From NCBI GenBank assembly GCA_022695795.1, contig MU404109.1, forward strand, positions 1 to 64,000: a DNA stretch of 64,000 nt. The letters are read 5' to 3'. The notes beneath the pieces were generated by a model. The model had not been told where the DNA came from. It did not search any database and worked only from the letters and a program-made list of their open reading frames with translations. Of the stretch, positions 11,916 through 23,648 are shown in pieces. Every line of letters starts with the position of its first letter. The first letter of the stretch is position 1. A program made the translations under genes and the position numbers. The stretch is from Biscogniauxia marginata (taxonomy: Eukaryota > Ascomycota > Sordariomycetes > Xylariales > Xylariaceae).

Positions 11916-13974
11916 CCTTTATAAACAGACGCTGACCGTCGAGCTTGATGTTAAATCCTTCCTTTAAGCTTCCATATATGTTTATCTTCCCTTATATCGT
12001 AGAATATCAAGCTAGGTAGTCTCCGGGGAATTAATCACGTAGCCTAATTCGATGTAGTGTGAGATTAGGTGTTCACTCGAAGAAGTTACTCAGGAGTTAT
12101 TGTTTGTTGTACGTGTTCGGGACGGTCCGGCTTGGTCCCGTGCTGCATTCCCTCCTGCGTCCCCAACCCCGTCCTCGTTAATACGACGTCTTTTCTCCCC
12201 GATCTTTGGAAGATTTCCTAGGACCAGTAACCTGAGCTCTCTTAGGAATCATCCGATAGTCCTTACTCGGTCGGTTGATATTCCATTGGTTATCATCCCA
12301 ACTGGGATGGTTAGAGAGCGCTGCGGTGGTCACCTCGTTCTCTGTTATCACCGGTACCGAAGCCGCAGAAACCTCGCTCGCACTAGCTAATACATTTTCG
12401 TCCGCTGCTGTCACCTTTTTGCTTCTCGGGTTGCTTTCCTCTCCGGGAATGATCTCTCTTCGTATAGTCACTCTCTTGATAGATGTCCTGCCTCAGTGCA
12501 GTTATAGCACCTCTGTGTGTAGTTACTCATAGTAATCAGTTCGTGTTCGTTCATACTAGCTATAGAATAAATGTACATATATATAAGTATACATATGCTT
12601 AATTTACAGCAAGTAGATTTGTAGGCTGGAACTTATGCGGGACTTAGTATATGATTTTGCGGATATGTGTACACGGCTTAGACACATGGAAATAGATGAA
12701 TTCCTGGCAACATAGTTGTAGGCAGCCATGAAATGGTCTTTATCTCGCAGTCTTCGGGGAGAATCCTTAGGTAAGTAGCTTACAAGCCCCCGTTACCTTG
12801 TCACTGCTGCTTTTACTTGTTGAGTAGATGTCGATAGGCCTACTTTACAGCCATTTTTTGCATATCGTGGGATATTAAGACTTTTGCGATAGGATAAATC
12901 GATCTGCCGTGTTGGCGTTGTTTAATTCTCTCTTCTCCTCTAAGATGGATATATCTGTAGCTGTAGTATGCCCAAGCGCCCAGACCCCTATTCACTACTA
13001 ATACTATTTTTGCCGGCTTATAGCTTCATTATCGTCGACGTGTATGCGTACACGGGGTTGGGTTGGTTCAAAAACTGATGTCATGAAAAAAATAACTAGG
13101 TATACTGCTCTTTAGCATGGGAGTCTTCTCTAGTGCCCGGCTCTTAGTATAAGTATTTTTCACCTTCCTTTTATCTCACAGAACCCGGGCGACTAGCATC
13201 GGCAGATACAACTATACGGCAAAAAGAAAAAATAAGAACGCTGCTCTGAATCGCCATGTTTATAAGCTGCTAACATTTTCTATAGACACATTCTCTAGTT
13301 AATTCCCCAAGATCCGACACGTCTCGATAGCCTTGCAAAATCCATTATACTGTTAGAAATTACTCTACTCGAGGTTTGGAATCGACCCTCGAGAGCTGCA
13401 GCTAATATTGGGGTAACACTACCAGTATCTATTATAGTATCATCATTGCTTGAGGCTTTTCTCAAGCGAGCAATGGGATCTGAGATATCGAGTGTGGGAG
13501 TAAATCGGTTTCTAGGCTAGGGCTCGTTCGTTCTCACGGGGGCTTAGGAATAATGGCTCTTTCGTGTTCTCCGGGCAGTTGGAATTAGTAGGAGGAGGAC
13601 AAGGAAGCGGAAGTCAAAAGGAACCCGAAAAAAAAAGTACCAGTTTTGAAACATACGACGGTCACGATTCACGCAATGTAGAAAGGAAGTAGAAAGTTAA
13701 CAAGTTGGGAGTTATTTCCGAACCTTCTTTTCCCTCCTATTTCTTCCGATTTCGTTCCTTTTCTTATCTACCTAGACAATTTGTTTCTAAAGGGAAAGGA
13801 GAAGAAGGCCAAAAGAAGTCAAATTTATTTATTACAAGAAAGCTAAAAACGTAACAACAATAACAAGAAAAAGAAAAGTATACTCCATGCCCTAGATCCC
13901 GTAGTATCCAAGCTAAACAGCGCCCCTCTTAATTTCCATCATTATACTTATATTTTGCTCCGCGGTATATCTAC

Positions 13975-13999
13975 TTACATACATACATACATACATATT
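13975..13999. repeat. (ACAT)n microsatellite
   Basis: About six tandem ACAT/TACA units in gene-free DNA. Confidence 0.85.
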
Positions 14000-14234
14000 A
14001 CCTACCCCCGGCACTATCGGTCGCCTGTGTCGCGGGCACTATTCGGTACATATGTAGGTATGTATCTAACAAGGTCCAGGGGCGGGACAGATTCCTCGAC
14101 AACCATCGCTGCGTATTCTGGCCGTTGTTAGCAGGCAGGCGGGCAGAAAAATTATTTTACCTTGTGAGAAATTTCTACTAACATGGATGTGACCTGTTAT
14201 GAGAGGAGGAATGGGAGGGTTAAACACCAAACCC

Positions 14235-14248
14235 GGGGGGGGGGGGGG
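14235..14248. repeat. G14 homopolymer followed by degenerate GTCCCGG units
   Basis: A run of 14 G is followed over about 50 bp by several copies of TCCCGG/TTCCGG spaced about 9 bases apart. No coding context. Confidence 0.8.
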
Positions 14249-14934
14249 TCAGTCCCGGCCGTCCCGGTTGTTCCGGATGTCCCGGTTGCAGGGAATGCCC
14301 CGGGAGCCGCCTTTCTATGTAGGAGGCGTGGGTAATAAGCTGCGCTCCATAGTGTTACTTCGTTATCTCAGGGCTCGCATATCCAGACCAATGGCAACAC
14401 GGTCAGCGTGACGTGGTCTCTACTTGACCATTACACATATTCAGAATCAGCTCAGCTTGGCTGGCTACCAGCCCCTTGGCTGTATCCTTAGTCCTTCTCG
14501 GTCCGCTAGGATACCCTTTGCCAGCTAGCCAGCTATCTTAGTTCGCCCATCGTACATCTCACTCGGTCGACGGTGATATGCCTAGATATTGTTCAGACCT
14601 GTAACGCGACCTACTCCTCATATGATGTCTACCGGATAAACTGGGCATATAGGCTCCGAGATTGGGTATAGTTTAAGGATGATAACTTATATTCATAACC
14701 TGAAGATGGCTCTTACTGATTTGGTTCGCTGCAGTTTTGTTGAATTTCAAATGATCTCACACACTGCGGTGCGGGATATCTCCACTAGTTGCCGCGAACA
14801 TGTCAACACTGACGGGCTTTTGCTTAGCACCGTAGTCAGCCGCATCATCCCTATGGTATCTCGATTCGATGATCGTGATGAGCTAGATGCAATGTAGGAG
14901 GGCGTTATAGGATTAACAGGGACAGCGCTTTCCT

Positions 14935-14959
14935 AGGAGATAGACACTGTCTATCTCCT
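14935..14959. repeat. Perfect 12-bp inverted repeat with a 1-base spacer
   Basis: AGGAGATAGACA, one C, then its exact reverse complement TGTCTATCTCCT. No T-run follows, and fungal Pol II genes do not use such terminators, so a terminator reading is unlikely. Confidence 0.85.
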
Positions 14960-16992
14960 GTAGCAGGCGGGTCGGTTGTTGCAGGCCGGATCTACGTTCG
15001 ATGGAACACCACTGAGATCATCATAGGGATCGTGATGAGATTCCGTTCTGAGCTAAGCCGGTACAATATTGATAGTCTAGTAGGTAGCTTCACCGGTCTC
15101 CTACCGAATAGCTCGTTCTGCGAGGCTGCCGGAGTAGCTCCACGTTGACGTGGGGGGAGGCTTGATCAAATACCAGGTATCTAGAGGCGTATTACGTGAG
15201 ACAAGCGGCCATGATGCTCTCGAAAAAAGAGCAGCCATTAGGAGATGGACTTCGTCCCCATGGGGGTAATCGATAAGATATCTACCCCAGCCTTTATAAG
15301 CTGGAGGTGATATGCGGAGGGCACTCGGATCAGCTTGCTTACGACATGTTAGACTATGCATCATGTATCGTTGAGCAGGACACCTGCTTCAAAGCAAGCT
15401 AATCTGACGTCTGAAAGAGCATGGTATGATGCAAGGGGCGTTTTGATTTAGAGGGGTGCATGTTCTTTAGCAGGTAAAGCTGGCATGCTTCACCATCTAT
15501 AGTATGCACGGTAGATCGGACGGGTGATGGATGCTCTCTTACTATTGTAGTATCGATGTGCCGGACGTTGAACAACGTCCATTCTTGCAGCCGGGGAAAA
15601 CTAAATTCCTAGGGTCCTAACCCATGTAGAGACATGGAGGATGGCCACATATCGCGTTGGCAGCCTGCTTTGTTACTTCAATGCCGTGCACTATTTTCCC
15701 CCTTTCTAACGTCCTAGCCCGCAGTCTTGAGTAGGTTCACCGCAAGTTGGGTTTCAGAAAACCACCAATGAAGACGGCTGGTCTTCTCGCAGGATAGATT
15801 AAATTATCGGGTGGGCGACTATGGCCGAACGCGTATGTACGTTTCGGGATGGGCGACTTGGAAAAATAGCCGTTGACGCGAATTAGGGTAAGTATGTGCC
15901 GGGGCTTATTATTTGGGATGGATCTGACCTGTCATGGAGAGACCGGGGGGGGAGGGGGTTGTTTGGACGATAATGTGGTCTTGGGGGATGTTCGCGACCT
16001 GCATTGAAACTGATCTCTGGCCGGGAATTACGAAACCTGTACTATAGACCAAATGCCTAAACAACACGCCATCACCGCTGACGGTAGTTGTGTGTCTTGT
16101 ACGAAGGTTGTCAATAGGATATGCTGGCCTCACATCCTCGCGTGTGGGCGGAAAGCGAATAACCAACCAACCAACCACCAACCCATCAAGAGGTTTGCTT
16201 TACGAGTTCATACGCCCTGTCAATGTCAGACAGGTGGTGAAGCGCATCCTGTAAGGCGTAGTTAGAAGCTAGTGATGGCACCCCCCACAACCCACCACCT
16301 TTTCCATCCTACCGATCTGAGTAGTGGAAGTTCCTCGAAGCCAAGAGTAAGTAGGCAATTGGGGGACATTGGGGGCAATACGAAAGCCCACACAAGCCAG
16401 ATATGTGCGATGGAAATGACGAGGGGGGATGATTGGCGAGACTATGTAGTAAGCGCTGAGAATGTTAGGTAACTAACTGCCTGCGTGGTCTCGTTGAAAC
16501 AGACGAAAGATATTTATTTGATAAAAGGAAATGCTTGGTGTGTCTGGATATACTGCGTTTTCGTAACGCCTGAAGGTGCCAGATATGTACGCGTGTAAGT
16601 CACTTAACGGCCAAGGTTAGGCGTGTTCACCAGCGAACTGATCAGGTACACGCACAGAATCAGTAGATAACAGGATAATGTCTCGAAGTCAGCTTAGGAA
16701 AGGGATGAAACGAGGGCTTACTGTGTTCTGTACTACAACTCCCTATATTCCACTTGCTAGGCATCTCATCCATGACTTCCATTGTTATGTCGACAGTAGT
16801 CATCATGCTAGGGCATGCTCGAGAGATAGATAACATGAATTCCATCGAGGGCTGTTTTTCTGTCGGCTTTTTGTTTCGGTTAGTTAATTCAATCAATATT
16901 ACCGAGACTGTGTCGCCGATTTGTTGATTGCGGCGTCGGGGAATGGTTCCTGATCTGCATGGTTACTTATTATCTGGAAGAAGGGGACAGGG

Positions 16993-17060
16993 TGGTTGAA
17001 AGAGGGAGAGGGAGAGGGAGAGTGTGTGTATGTGTAAATGTATGTGTGTGTGTGTGTATC
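16993..17060. repeat. Purine and GT microsatellites
   Basis: GAGGGAGAGGGAGAGG-type purine repeats pass into (GT)n/(ATGT) repeats. Gene-free context. Confidence 0.8.
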
Positions 17061-18716
17061 TGCTCATCGTGTCCACTTTAAAAGACAAGAAAAAGAAAAG
17101 AAAAGAAAATAATATTTAGGTACAGATTAGATAAAAATGAAAAAGTACCTGTACCTGGGTACTTTGCTATCATCCATGTCGTACACATGGCTTCTCTCAC
17201 GCTTCCATTCCACTCTTTTTTCATTCTTTTACCCCACACCACCCCACGCCTTCGGTGGCCTTACTGCAAGTCCGGCAGCACGGGGAAGACCGGCGCAGCC
17301 CAATCACGACCAGTCACGACAAGATTGCTAGCCTTACCCCTAGGTACGTACCCCTTCCTTCTTCCCAAAGCGTTGGACCTCACTACCTCTAAAACTACAT
17401 AACCAGTCAACCTCGAACATTGGAAGTTGGGAATCGGGCTGTGGCCCGGCCCACGAGGTAACCGACTCTTTTCATACTTAATTAATCATCAACATCTGTA
17501 TTTAATAATTGATTACCTATATGTAACCGTCTTAACGGGCCCCCAAGGATCAGAGACTAGGACCTAGGTATATTCAAAAGCCGACGGAGCTTACGACGAA
17601 CGGATAATTGCCTTTTTTGGTCCTTCGGGTCATTTTAATTCATCTATCCATCCCCCTTCCTTTCATTGCCTCCCGTCAGCCCTGATATGCCATGGCATTA
17701 CGTGTATGGGTGCCTAAAAACGTGATCTGGATCGTCTGCAGGGCATTTTTGTCTTTATTATAGGCTCTCATCCATCCATCCACCCGCCCGTCCACCCCAT
17801 CATCCCATCCACACATGTAAGTATCTGTACGAACGCTAACCTAGTACACATGTTTGGGGTTGGATTGAAGGGAAGCCTTTGAGGCTTGCTTACACGTGTA
17901 CGGACACCCGGCCTGCCAGCGCAGAGTTATTTCCTCTCTCTCTCTCTCTCTTCAGCCCTGAGAAAAGGCAGGATTTCTGTCCATGTCGTATTGGCAAGCA
18001 TTCCTGTAGAGCACAGCACTAACGGCCCCCAAGATTGTTGTTTTTGGTTATTTCCACTAGTTGCAGCTGCATACCTCAGGTTAGTAGACTCTAAGCCGCC
18101 GCGCGCCGAGCCGAGAGCGTAGTGCCCGGGCTGCGAGGGATTATTGTAGGAGCAATGTGCGCTTTTCCCGGCCAACAATAGCGTTGCTGGGTGGCCATCA
18201 ATACAAGCCTTGTTTGTTTCGATCCTGTCTAAAAAAAAAAATCCCGAGGTACTTAATGAGGATTCCTTGGTGCATGTGTGTAAGCCTTACCTGAGCTCGT
18301 TTGCTCATCCGTCCGATGGTTCATTTATCCTGTTCTTTAAATGTGTAAGTGAAGTAAATGTAAGTACCTAATGTACATAAACTAACTATACCTATGTACC
18401 TATGTATGCCTCCCGGGAGTACAGACATATGTACGTACCTCCCCAATTACCTCATGTACGCTATTCCCGACGCCTCGGTCCTCCCTAGTGTCGTCTCATA
18501 TGAAATAGCCCCGGATTCTGGAGACTGGGGTCAAAGCATGCCGGCGGGCTGTTTGTGTCTAACTTCCCCAGTCTTTCATGTTCCCAGGTAAGGTACATAT
18601 CGTGTTATTTTAAAATGCATGGTCCAGAAGAGCGTGCATGTCGAGGGTACCTGTACCTGTACCTGTACTTGTACTTATTAGATATATAATGTTAGGTACA
18701 TGTAGTAAATAATATG

Positions 18717-19609
18717 GGATACCATCGCCGAACAGCCTTTTAAATACCTGAAATATTCAGACCGCCTCCCCTCGAGCCATCTTCGTTCTCTCTTCCCACT
18801 TGTCCATCACCACCTGCGAGTTTCCGACTCTTGACATTTTCGGTTTACCTTTCGACTTGCATCTTCGAAACCCCCCTCCTTTCCGGTACTTGTTTGTACC
18901 TGGGCCCTGATTTGGTCCTGAATTTTTTTTTTTTACCTGCCTATCCGAGATACCTTCAACCCTGACACTTACCCGCCAACTTCGGCATCCAACATCCTCG
19001 ACGGAACTCTTAGCATTGAAGGGTTGACTCCTGCTGCCTCCTTATCGTCCCATACCGCACCGTTAGGGTTGTCGCCAGCTCTGGTGAGACCTGCCTCCGT
19101 GGGGTGGCCTGGTATTCGGGTCTTATTGGTGTGCGTACCGTGTGTCACTTACACCCGCATCCACACGACGGGTCTGAGAGGTACCTCCTATCAACGCACA
19201 CAAGCACACAAGCACGCATCCACATCCACCGCTCTTTCCGTCGTCGTCCACACATTTCGGGACTTATTTCAACGACCTGGAATCCTTTCCCATCCGCCAT
19301 CATCTTCTCAACTAATTCTTTTTTCTTCTCTTCCAACCCCCCACACTTTCTTTCCACCGGGACGCCGACTTTTTGCCCACGCATACTTCCACTCCACACG
19401 TCCCCTGCCAAGCACCGTCTGCAAGTCATATATCATTTTCTTCTTGGTACCATTCATATAAGAACGAGAACCTCGTGGTCTCTGTCATTATTCACTGCAG
19501 CAGACATATTCCGGACAGTAAGTCATCGCCCGCCTGCATCTCTCGACTTGACGAGACCGCTCACACTTTACATCAGCTGCACAAAACAAAACAAAACACA
19601 CACATCAAT
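18717..19609 (+). promoter_or_regulatory. Promoter and long ATG-free 5' leader of the 77-residue protein gene
   Basis: No ATG occurs on the plus strand from just after 18716 to the start codon at 19610, about 893 bases where roughly 13-14 would be expected by chance. The tract is pyrimidine-rich from 18770 onward. A TTTTAAATA element at about 18739 could be a TATA box. GTAAGT at 19518 and CATCAG at 19571-19576 would delimit a 59-bp intron in the 5' UTR. The absence of upstream ATGs suggests the region is transcribed and scanned; leader length is inferred. Confidence 0.55.
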
Positions 19610-19843
19610 ATGCCTAGCCAAATCGCCGCACCGATTCCGGTCACGCCACCGCGCAAGAATGTCCGCCTCTTGACTACGCCTGACCTGTTCGCCAGCCTGA
19701 GTGAATCCCTCGCCTCCAAGGAGAAGAGTCGAGCTACTCCTGTCCGTTCTATCCAGGAGCGAGACTGGGACGTTCCAGCACCACCGCCGCCAAGCCCCGT
19801 GAGCTTCCACCCGGATCAGTGGCAGCGCACTCTACATCGCTGA
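19610..19843 (+). CDS. Small conserved-looking 77-residue protein, function unknown
   Basis: Single exon from the ATG at 19610 to TGA, 77 residues (MPSQIAAPIPVTPPRKNVRL...). It is hydrophilic, Pro-rich (a run of five Pro with two nearby), basic in the first half, with no signal peptide or membrane segment and a central helix-like LFASLSESLASKEK stretch. Codons favour C or G at the third position, as in the neighbouring real genes. The upstream leader lacks any ATG for about 890 bases, which supports this being the true start of a translated frame. No family recognised. Confidence 0.65.
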   Translation: MPSQIAAPIPVTPPRKNVRLLTTPDLFASLSESLASKEKSRATPVRSIQERDWDVPAPPPPSPVSFHPDQWQRTLHR

Positions 19844-20700
19844 TCACTTCATGTGTTCAACAATGGTGGCTGTGGCACCCAGCCTTAATGGATGCTTCGT
19901 TTCAGGACGGACTGGTCTGCATGTATCTATATTGGTAGCGAGGTCTTCTGTCATTTGGGAGTTATAGGTACGCAAAAAACAACAACAACAAAATAGCATG
20001 GCACAAGGGGGGTTCAACAGATATTTGGTCAACACAAAAAGCGAAGGAGCACGGCGTGCGTCTTAGAGGAGGGCAGAAAAGCAAAATGGTTTCTTCGTCA
20101 TCGACGTAGGTGTTCATCGCTCTGCTCTGCTGAATCGACTTGGAAGGAAAAGTCTCTCATTCTGTCGCAATAATGGATTTATGGATTCAACGAATTGTAC
20201 TTGTACCTACTACCCAATCATACCCGACAGCAAGGTCTGTCATGACTTAAGGGGGTCCCGACAGGCCTCATATATTAATCATTCTTGGGCAAGCCCCCAG
20301 CACAAAAATCCTGCCGAGTTATTTCCGATCTGCCGTGAGTCCCAACAAAGAAGAAATTGGTATAAAAAAAAAGAAAAAAAAAAGGAAAAAAGGAGGTCCA
20401 CTGCTTGCAAGCATTGATGATTTTCTCTTCAAAGACCTCGGAGTGATCCAAGTGTCGGAACTCGTAATCCGTAATTTTCAGCGTCGTAAAAATGAGGGGC
20501 ACGAAAGAAAAAAAAACTTGAAATTAGAAGAGGAAAAAGAAAAGAAGAAAAAGGAGGGAAAAAAGCAATATGGAACGTCTGAATCTATTCCGAAGGCTGC
20601 TGCGGTTAGAGGTGAATGATAGGTACCTAGGTACCTATTAAGTAACTACCTAGACTACATGAGGTAATGAACTGTCAGCTTAAATCCCCCCCGCGGCAAG
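19844..20700. other. Intergenic region between the 77-residue gene and CDT1
   Basis: Includes the probable 3' UTR, A-rich runs near 20365-20390 and 20505-20570 that create lysine-rich spurious frames, and ACCTAGGTACCTA palindromes near 20622-20635 and 20700. I see no gene. Confidence 0.5.
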
Positions 20701-20803
20701 TACCTAGGTATCGATTGTGGTCATAGCGCAGGTGTTTTCTGTTCTTGGCATTCTCGAGTCTCTCCCTTTTCGGGTGTGACCCGCCAGCTGCCGGACCCAA
20801 TTT

Positions 20804-20875
20804 ACGCGTCCATCGCAAAGTCGCGTGCTGAGGAGTGGGTTTACGCGCTTTTCCCAAGACGCGTGGGGTCGCGAC
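20804..20875 (+). promoter_or_regulatory. Cluster of MCB-like CGCG sites upstream of CDT1
   Basis: Two exact ACGCGT (MluI cell-cycle box) sites at 20804-20809 and 20859-20864, plus TCGCGT near 20821, ACGCGC near 20843 and TCGCGA near 20870: five CGCG cores in about 72 bp, 235-305 bp before the CDT1 start codon. In fission yeast cdt1 is an MBF target through such boxes, so G1/S control is a reasonable inference. Confidence 0.65.
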
Positions 20876-21108
20876 TCTTGTTTTCCCGCTAGCCTCCTTC
20901 TAATATGGAATGTCCCACTGCTGCAGGGCTGCGTGAGCTCTTGCTTCTAACATCAACCCTCACTGACCGGCAAATACAACTTCGACTTTCTGTGTCTCAC
21001 TTGCCCCAACTTCTGCCAGTCTTGGATTGGAAACCACCCGCCGTGACAGCTTAACCAAGCTTTACCCATCGTGATCTCCCTAACCACCGATTGTAGATTG
21101 TGATCACC

Positions 21109-22665
21109 ATGCCTGCCATCAAGCAGCGCCGGAAGGCTTCGACCAAGCCCAAGGCCACTCCGACCCAACAACCCGCGTCGTCAAGCATCGCCAGCTTCGC
21201 CCGCGTCTCCAAGACTATTAGCAACCCCGGTGTCAAGAAGGAGCAGACCTCGACCCCTAAGAAGGATGTGAAGTTAGAGGCCATCACACCCGCCTCACGC
21301 AAGCGCAAGGCCGTTGCAACTGTCGACGATGACTCCTCTGCCGACGAAAGACCTGGCAAGCTTGTCCTGCCATTATCAACACCGTCAAAGGCCGCAACAG
21401 CCGCCGTTCACCCCACAAAGCGCCGCCGTGGTCGTCCTTCCAAGAAGGCCCAGCCCGAACCCACACCGCGAGAGCGAGTGCGGAGCCCCAGCGTAACTGG
21501 TTCCGACGAGTCTGCTGTCGACACTGGCTCACTGCTCAAGCAGCTTCGACTCGAGTCCTCGCCTTCCCGCTGCTCTTCGCCTCTTACCGCGAACACTTCG
21601 ATTGCCGACCCTGACGTGTCGGACAACGAGCCAGCAAACCCTCACCGACTCCTTGACGAGGTCCTCTCCCTAATTGGTCTCCACTCGGCTCTCCTAAAGA
21701 CCTTGACACTTCACTACGCCCACAATGGAACTGACGTGCCCGCGGACCTGCGCGTCCTGTGTCCCAACATCGCGCGAGCGTGGGGGAAGAAGAAGGTCAC
21801 GGCAGCAGAGGTCCGCATCTGCATAGGAGTCCTCAACGGCACCTCGCGGCCCGACAGCAAAAACCTGTTCTCCCTGCTGAACTATGGCCGTGGCAAGGTC
21901 TGCATCGAGATCGACCCGGCCCACGGTTCCAGCCCCTTGGACGAGAAGAAGCTGAACGCTCAGTTCTCCGACAACGTGCGCTCCCTCTGGACCCAATATC
22001 TCACCGCCAATGGCACCTCGGCCGACGCATCCGCGTTCGCAGCCACCCTCCCCAAAGCCCCCGTCACGCTCTGCGAGTCCGTCGTCAAGGCCGCGCCCGT
22101 CCTCGCCAAGGGCCAGAAGCGCCTCGAGGAGTTCAAATCCGGCCTAGCCGCCAAGAAACAGGAGAAGGAGTCCTCCTCCTCTTCCCCGCCGCAGCCGAAA
22201 CAGAACCAGACCCCCGCCGCGGCCCCGGCCGGCGACGTACCCATGGCCAACGCCTCCGGCCCCAAGATGAGCCTCCTCGACCGCATCCGCCACAAGTCGC
22301 TGCAGAAGGCGGCGCTCGCAGCGGCGGGCCTCTCGCCGGCGCAGCTCGCGCGGCGCGCGGCGCTCCAGCGCGTCGAGGAGGTGGCCTCGCTCGTCGGCAT
22401 GCTGAGCCGCGCCAGCTCGGACCCGGGCAGCCGCGTCTCGTTCCCCATGGCGGCCATGGTGGAGAAGCTCAAGGACTCGTTCCGCATGGGCATCTCGCGC
22501 GAGGAGGGGGCCGCGTGCGTGCGCCTGCTCGCCGCCGAGGTCGCGCCCGAGTGGGTCCGCGTCGTGGTCGTCGGGAAGCGGGAGAATGTCGTTATCGAGA
22601 CGGACGCCCAGGTTAGCAAGGCGGAGGTGGCGAGACGGGTGGCGGCGGTTATGGAGAGGGATTAG
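21109..22665 (+). CDS. cdt1: DNA replication licensing factor Cdt1
   Basis: Single exon, 518 residues, starting at the ATG at 21109 (MPAIKQRRKASTKPKATP). The N-terminal 150 residues are basic, Lys/Pro/Ser-rich and disordered, with a KRRRGRPSKK AT-hook/NLS-like motif. The middle (about 177-290) has the helical block beginning HRLLDEVLSLIGLHSALLKT that matches the central Cdt1 fold. The C-terminal 130 residues (from SLLDRIRHKSLQKAALAAAG, about 388 onward) are the winged-helix MCM-binding domain typical of Cdt1. Cdt1 loads the MCM2-7 helicase onto origins with ORC and Cdc6 in G1. An SSSIASFAR segment near residue 27 resembles a degenerate PIP box but lacks the canonical Gln spacing and the second aromatic. 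The 3' third is very GC-rich. Promoter MCB boxes fit the role. Confidence 0.87.
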   Translation: MPAIKQRRKASTKPKATPTQQPASSSIASFARVSKTISNPGVKKEQTSTPKKDVKLEAITPASRKRKAVATVDDDSSADERPGKLVLPLSTPSKAATAAVHPTKRRRGRPSKKAQPEPTPRERVRSPSVTGSDESAVDTGSLLKQLRLESSPSRCSSPLTANTSIADPDVSDNEPANPHRLLDEVLSLIGLHSALLKTLTLHYAHNGTDVPADLRVLCPNIARAWGKKKVTAAEVRICIGVLNGTSRPDSKNLFSLLNYGRGKVCIEIDPAHGSSPLDEKKLNAQFSDNVRSLWTQYLTANGTSADASAFAATLPKAPVTLCESVVKAAPVLAKGQKRLEEFKSGLAAKKQEKESSSSSPPQPKQNQTPAAAPAGDVPMANASGPKMSLLDRIRHKSLQKAALAAAGLSPAQLARRAALQRVEEVASLVGMLSRASSDPGSRVSFPMAAMVEKLKDSFRMGISREEGAACVRLLAAEVAPEWVRVVVVGKRENVVIETDAQVSKAEVARRVAAVMERD

Positions 22666-23648
22666 GGATTGAGGGGATAGGGGGATGGGGGATGGGAAGA
22701 TTGATGAGAGAGGAGGAAGAAGGAAGGATAGGATAAGATGAGATGAGATGATCTGTTTGGAGGAGAACTCTGTTCATTGGACTGGGTTTGGCGGTATTTG
22801 TTTATTTCCTCTTTTTGCATTGCATGGCACGATACTGCGTGGGCAGGATTTTCTGTCTTGGACTGAAGGAGTGGGTTTTCCATGTTGTATATCATCGCGG
22901 GTTGGCCTCTTGTTGTTGATCGTTTATGGTCATTGTCGCTTGCTACTGGATACCATCACCGTCACCGCCATCGCCATTACGGGACTTGTTGTATTACGGG
23001 TTTATTTGGGAAATGATAAATCCCTGGACAGAATAATTCAAAACATGAGAGGGAGGACACGAGAGAGATTTTTGCTTGAATAGAAGACAAATCATGTCTT
23101 GTTTGATGAACATAAGAACACACATACACATACGCACTTGATAGCGATTTGCTGTGTACGTTGAGATCCGTAAGGGGAAAAGAAGGTCTTGTCTCTTCTC
23201 TCTCTGCTCTATGACGAGTTATATAGAAAGGGGGGAAAGGAGCAAAAAAGAAAAAAAAAAACAAAAAAAAATCTAATTTTGGAATTCCATTGATTGGTCT
23301 TCTCCATATCCGTATGAGAGAGGCCCATATCAATAAAATGCCGAATGCTATGCTGCTGTAATGCGTTGATGTCGTGGTTATGTATTTGTTTTTTTTAAGA
23401 AGTTTTTTTTTCAAATATAAACGTTCAACGTCAATTCCTTTGGTCATAGGAACCTGATGGATGTGTACTTCGGGCTTTTCTTCTTCTCATGTGTCTTGCT
23501 CTCTCCCGCATCATACATATCCCCATCCTTACTGATCTATCCATTCACCCCCCTTCTATACCCCTTTCTTACCTCCTCCTCGAACTTCTTACACACAAAC
23601 ACAACACTTTTATCCCTTTCTCACTCCCCCCCCTCTCTCCTCTTCTAA
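22666..23648. other. Convergent intergenic region CDT1/MBF1
   Basis: 3' UTR space of two convergent genes. It holds GGGGAT-type runs, A/T homopolymers near 23255-23275 and 23390-23410, and a C/T-rich tract before the MBF1 stop. No gene seen. Confidence 0.55.

Larger units (their letters stand above)
10433..18716. other. 8.3-kb gene-poor block
   Basis: No frame here has convincing length, codon bias or family resemblance. The block holds an AT-rich island, several microsatellites, a G14 run, a perfect hairpin and many ACCTAGGTA-type motifs. Parts of 12.1-15.9 kb are of balanced composition yet broken by stops in all frames, as expected for decayed repeat DNA, but I could not identify a transposase, reverse transcriptase or paired LTRs by eye. 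Confidence 0.5.

Noticed and set aside
12178..12471. 97-residue minus-strand hydrophilic frame as a possible transposon gag fragment
   Set aside because: No zinc knuckle, protease or other retroelement motif could be found nearby, so no element is claimed.
19104..19673. 189-residue plus-strand frame overlapping the leader of the 77-residue gene
   Set aside because: Has no ATG start; its codons are the pyrimidine-rich leader, and it is out of frame with the supported gene.
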